NCBI GenBank assembly: GCA_023396625.1
Contig: JAEWVY010000419.1
Span: forward strand, 1-5,589
DNA from: Pseudomonadota bacterium
GTDB taxonomy: Bacteria > Pseudomonadota > Gammaproteobacteria > Burkholderiales > Burkholderiaceae_C
Length of the DNA: 5,589 bases
Reading direction: 5' to 3'
The notes under the pieces are model-generated. The model was not told the origin of the DNA. It made no database searches and saw only the letters and a list, made by a program, of their open reading frames with translations. The first letter of the stretch is position 1. Every line of letters starts with the position of its first letter. A program made the translations under genes and the position numbers. Shown here piece after piece: positions 4,684 to 5,589 of this stretch.

Positions 4684-5589
4684 ATGGAATTCAAGGACTA
4701 CTACAAAACGCTCGGCGTCGACAAAACCGCGACGGTCGACGACATCAAGAAGGCCTACCGGAAACTGGCCAGGAAATACCATCCCGACGTCAGCAAGGAA
4801 GCCAACGCAGCGGCGCGCATGAGTGAAATCAATGAAGCGCAAGCCGTCTTGACCGACCCTGAAAAGCGGGCAGCGTACGATGCGCTGGGCAGCCAGTACC
4901 AGGGCCAGCGCGACTTCCGCCCGCCCCCCGACTGGGGCGCGGGCTTCAAGTTCTCCGACAACGGCCACGACGGAAATTTCAGCGATTTTTTCGAGCAACT
5001 CTTCGGCCACGCCCGCCGCTCGGGTGGATCCGCATCAGGCGCACGAGGCCGTCGGGCGGGGCCGCAGACCATGCAGGGAGACGATCGCCGGGCCGCGATC
5101 GAGCTGGACCTGATCGACACCTTCCAGGGAACCGAGCGCGACCTCAACCTGCACAACGCACGGTTTGATGCCCATGGCCAGGTCGTGCCCGAGGAGCGCA
5201 CTCTGCGGGTCAAAATCCCCAAAGGCGTGATCGAGGGTCAGCAGATCCGGCTCTCAGGCCAGGGCAACCCAGGCCGGGGCGGCGGCGCGCGCGGGGATCT
5301 GTATCTTGAAGTTCACTTCAAGCCCCACCCACGCTATCGCGTGCAGGGCCGCGATCTCTACGCCAGCCTGCCCATCGCCCCTTGGGAAGCGGCCCTGGGC
5401 GCGCAGATCGAGGTGCCCACGCCCACCGGCCGCGTCGAGGTGACCGTCCCCGCGGGATGGCGCAAAGGGCGCAAGCTCCGGCTCAAAGGCCAGGGCATCC
5501 CGGCGCGCGGCGCCGCCAGCACGCCAGGCGACCTCTATCTGGAACTCGAGCTCACGCTGCCCCCGGCCGACTCGCCCAAGGCCCGCGAA
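4684..5589 (+). CDS. cbpA: CbpA-type DnaJ-like co-chaperone (3' end cut off by the window)
   Basis: This cytoplasmic J protein stimulates DnaK ATPase and delivers unfolded substrates; E. coli CbpA also binds curved DNA. The 302 residues present begin with a J domain (1-70: MEFKDYYKTLGV, HPD at 33-35, DPEKRAAYDALG). A Gly/Phe-containing linker (about 71-132, SDFFEQLFG) follows. Two C-terminal substrate-binding domains come next (about 136-212 and 220-295), with VKIPKGVIEGQQIRL, KPHPRYRV and PWEAALGA as in CbpA. There is no CxxCxGxG zinc-finger domain, which separates it from true DnaJ. E. coli CbpA is about 306 residues, so only a short tail is missing; there is no stop before 5589. The start is supported by AAGGA (4673-4677) 6 nt upstream. 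The gene lies behind hairpins and is probably transcribed on its own. A cbpM modulator gene often follows and could lie beyond the edge. Confidence 0.93.
   Translation, partial: MEFKDYYKTLGVDKTATVDDIKKAYRKLARKYHPDVSKEANAAARMSEINEAQAVLTDPEKRAAYDALGSQYQGQRDFRPPPDWGAGFKFSDNGHDGNFSDFFEQLFGHARRSGGSASGARGRRAGPQTMQGDDRRAAIELDLIDTFQGTERDLNLHNARFDAHGQVVPEERTLRVKIPKGVIEGQQIRLSGQGNPGRGGGARGDLYLEVHFKPHPRYRVQGRDLYASLPIAPWEAALGAQIEVPTPTGRVEVTVPAGWRKGRKLRLKGQGIPARGAASTPGDLYLELELTLPPADSPKARE

Noticed and set aside
4501..5222. Antisense frames opposite cbpA
   Set aside because: They are shadows of a clearly recognisable J-domain protein and have no domain of their own.
1..5589. Mobile elements, CRISPR arrays, tRNA or rRNA genes
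   Set aside because: I looked for transposase or integrase motifs, regularly spaced repeats, terminal inverted repeats and tRNA-like T-arm sequences and saw none.

Overview
The base composition (roughly two thirds G+C, strongly GC-ending codons) and the protein sequences suggest a betaproteobacterium, probably of the order Burkholderiales. The main clues are the CbpA-type J protein, the small c-type cytochrome paired with a flavocytochrome c flavoprotein, and the AraC/MFS pair. The assignment is by resemblance only. The window looks like ordinary chromosome: no tRNA, rRNA, insertion sequence, integrase or CRISPR array was seen.

Layout from left to right. Bases 2-184 hold what may be the proline/arginine-rich 3' end of a rightward gene. 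A leftward MFS efflux-type permease (217-1440, Fsr-like) and a rightward AraC-family regulator (1514-2362) are divergent, separated by a 73-bp control region. After an inverted repeat (possible terminator) comes a two-gene unit: a monohaem cytochrome c (2498-2809, FccA-like) and a Tat-exported flavoprotein (2839-4173, FccB-like). These look like the two subunits of a periplasmic flavocytochrome c sulfide dehydrogenase. A 55-residue, highly basic, unrecognised protein follows (4261-4428), with a terminator hairpin that contains its stop codon. Next is an AT-rich, hairpin-dense spacer (4440-4560). Last is cbpA, a DnaJ-like co-chaperone starting at 4684 and running off the right edge, probably lacking only its last few residues.

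How the genes work together. The AraC protein probably controls the adjacent permease gene. The cytochrome and flavoprotein should work as a pair: the flavoprotein takes electrons from sulfide or a related sulfur compound and passes them to the haem subunit. cbpA is an independent stress/chaperone gene.

The most interesting point is in the flavoprotein. The redox disulfide cysteines of the family appear to be kept (C212, C385). The position that carries the covalently bound FAD in the Allochromatium enzyme (a cysteine) is a histidine here (H96). A Lys-rich then Gly-rich linker also separates the Tat signal from the FAD domain.
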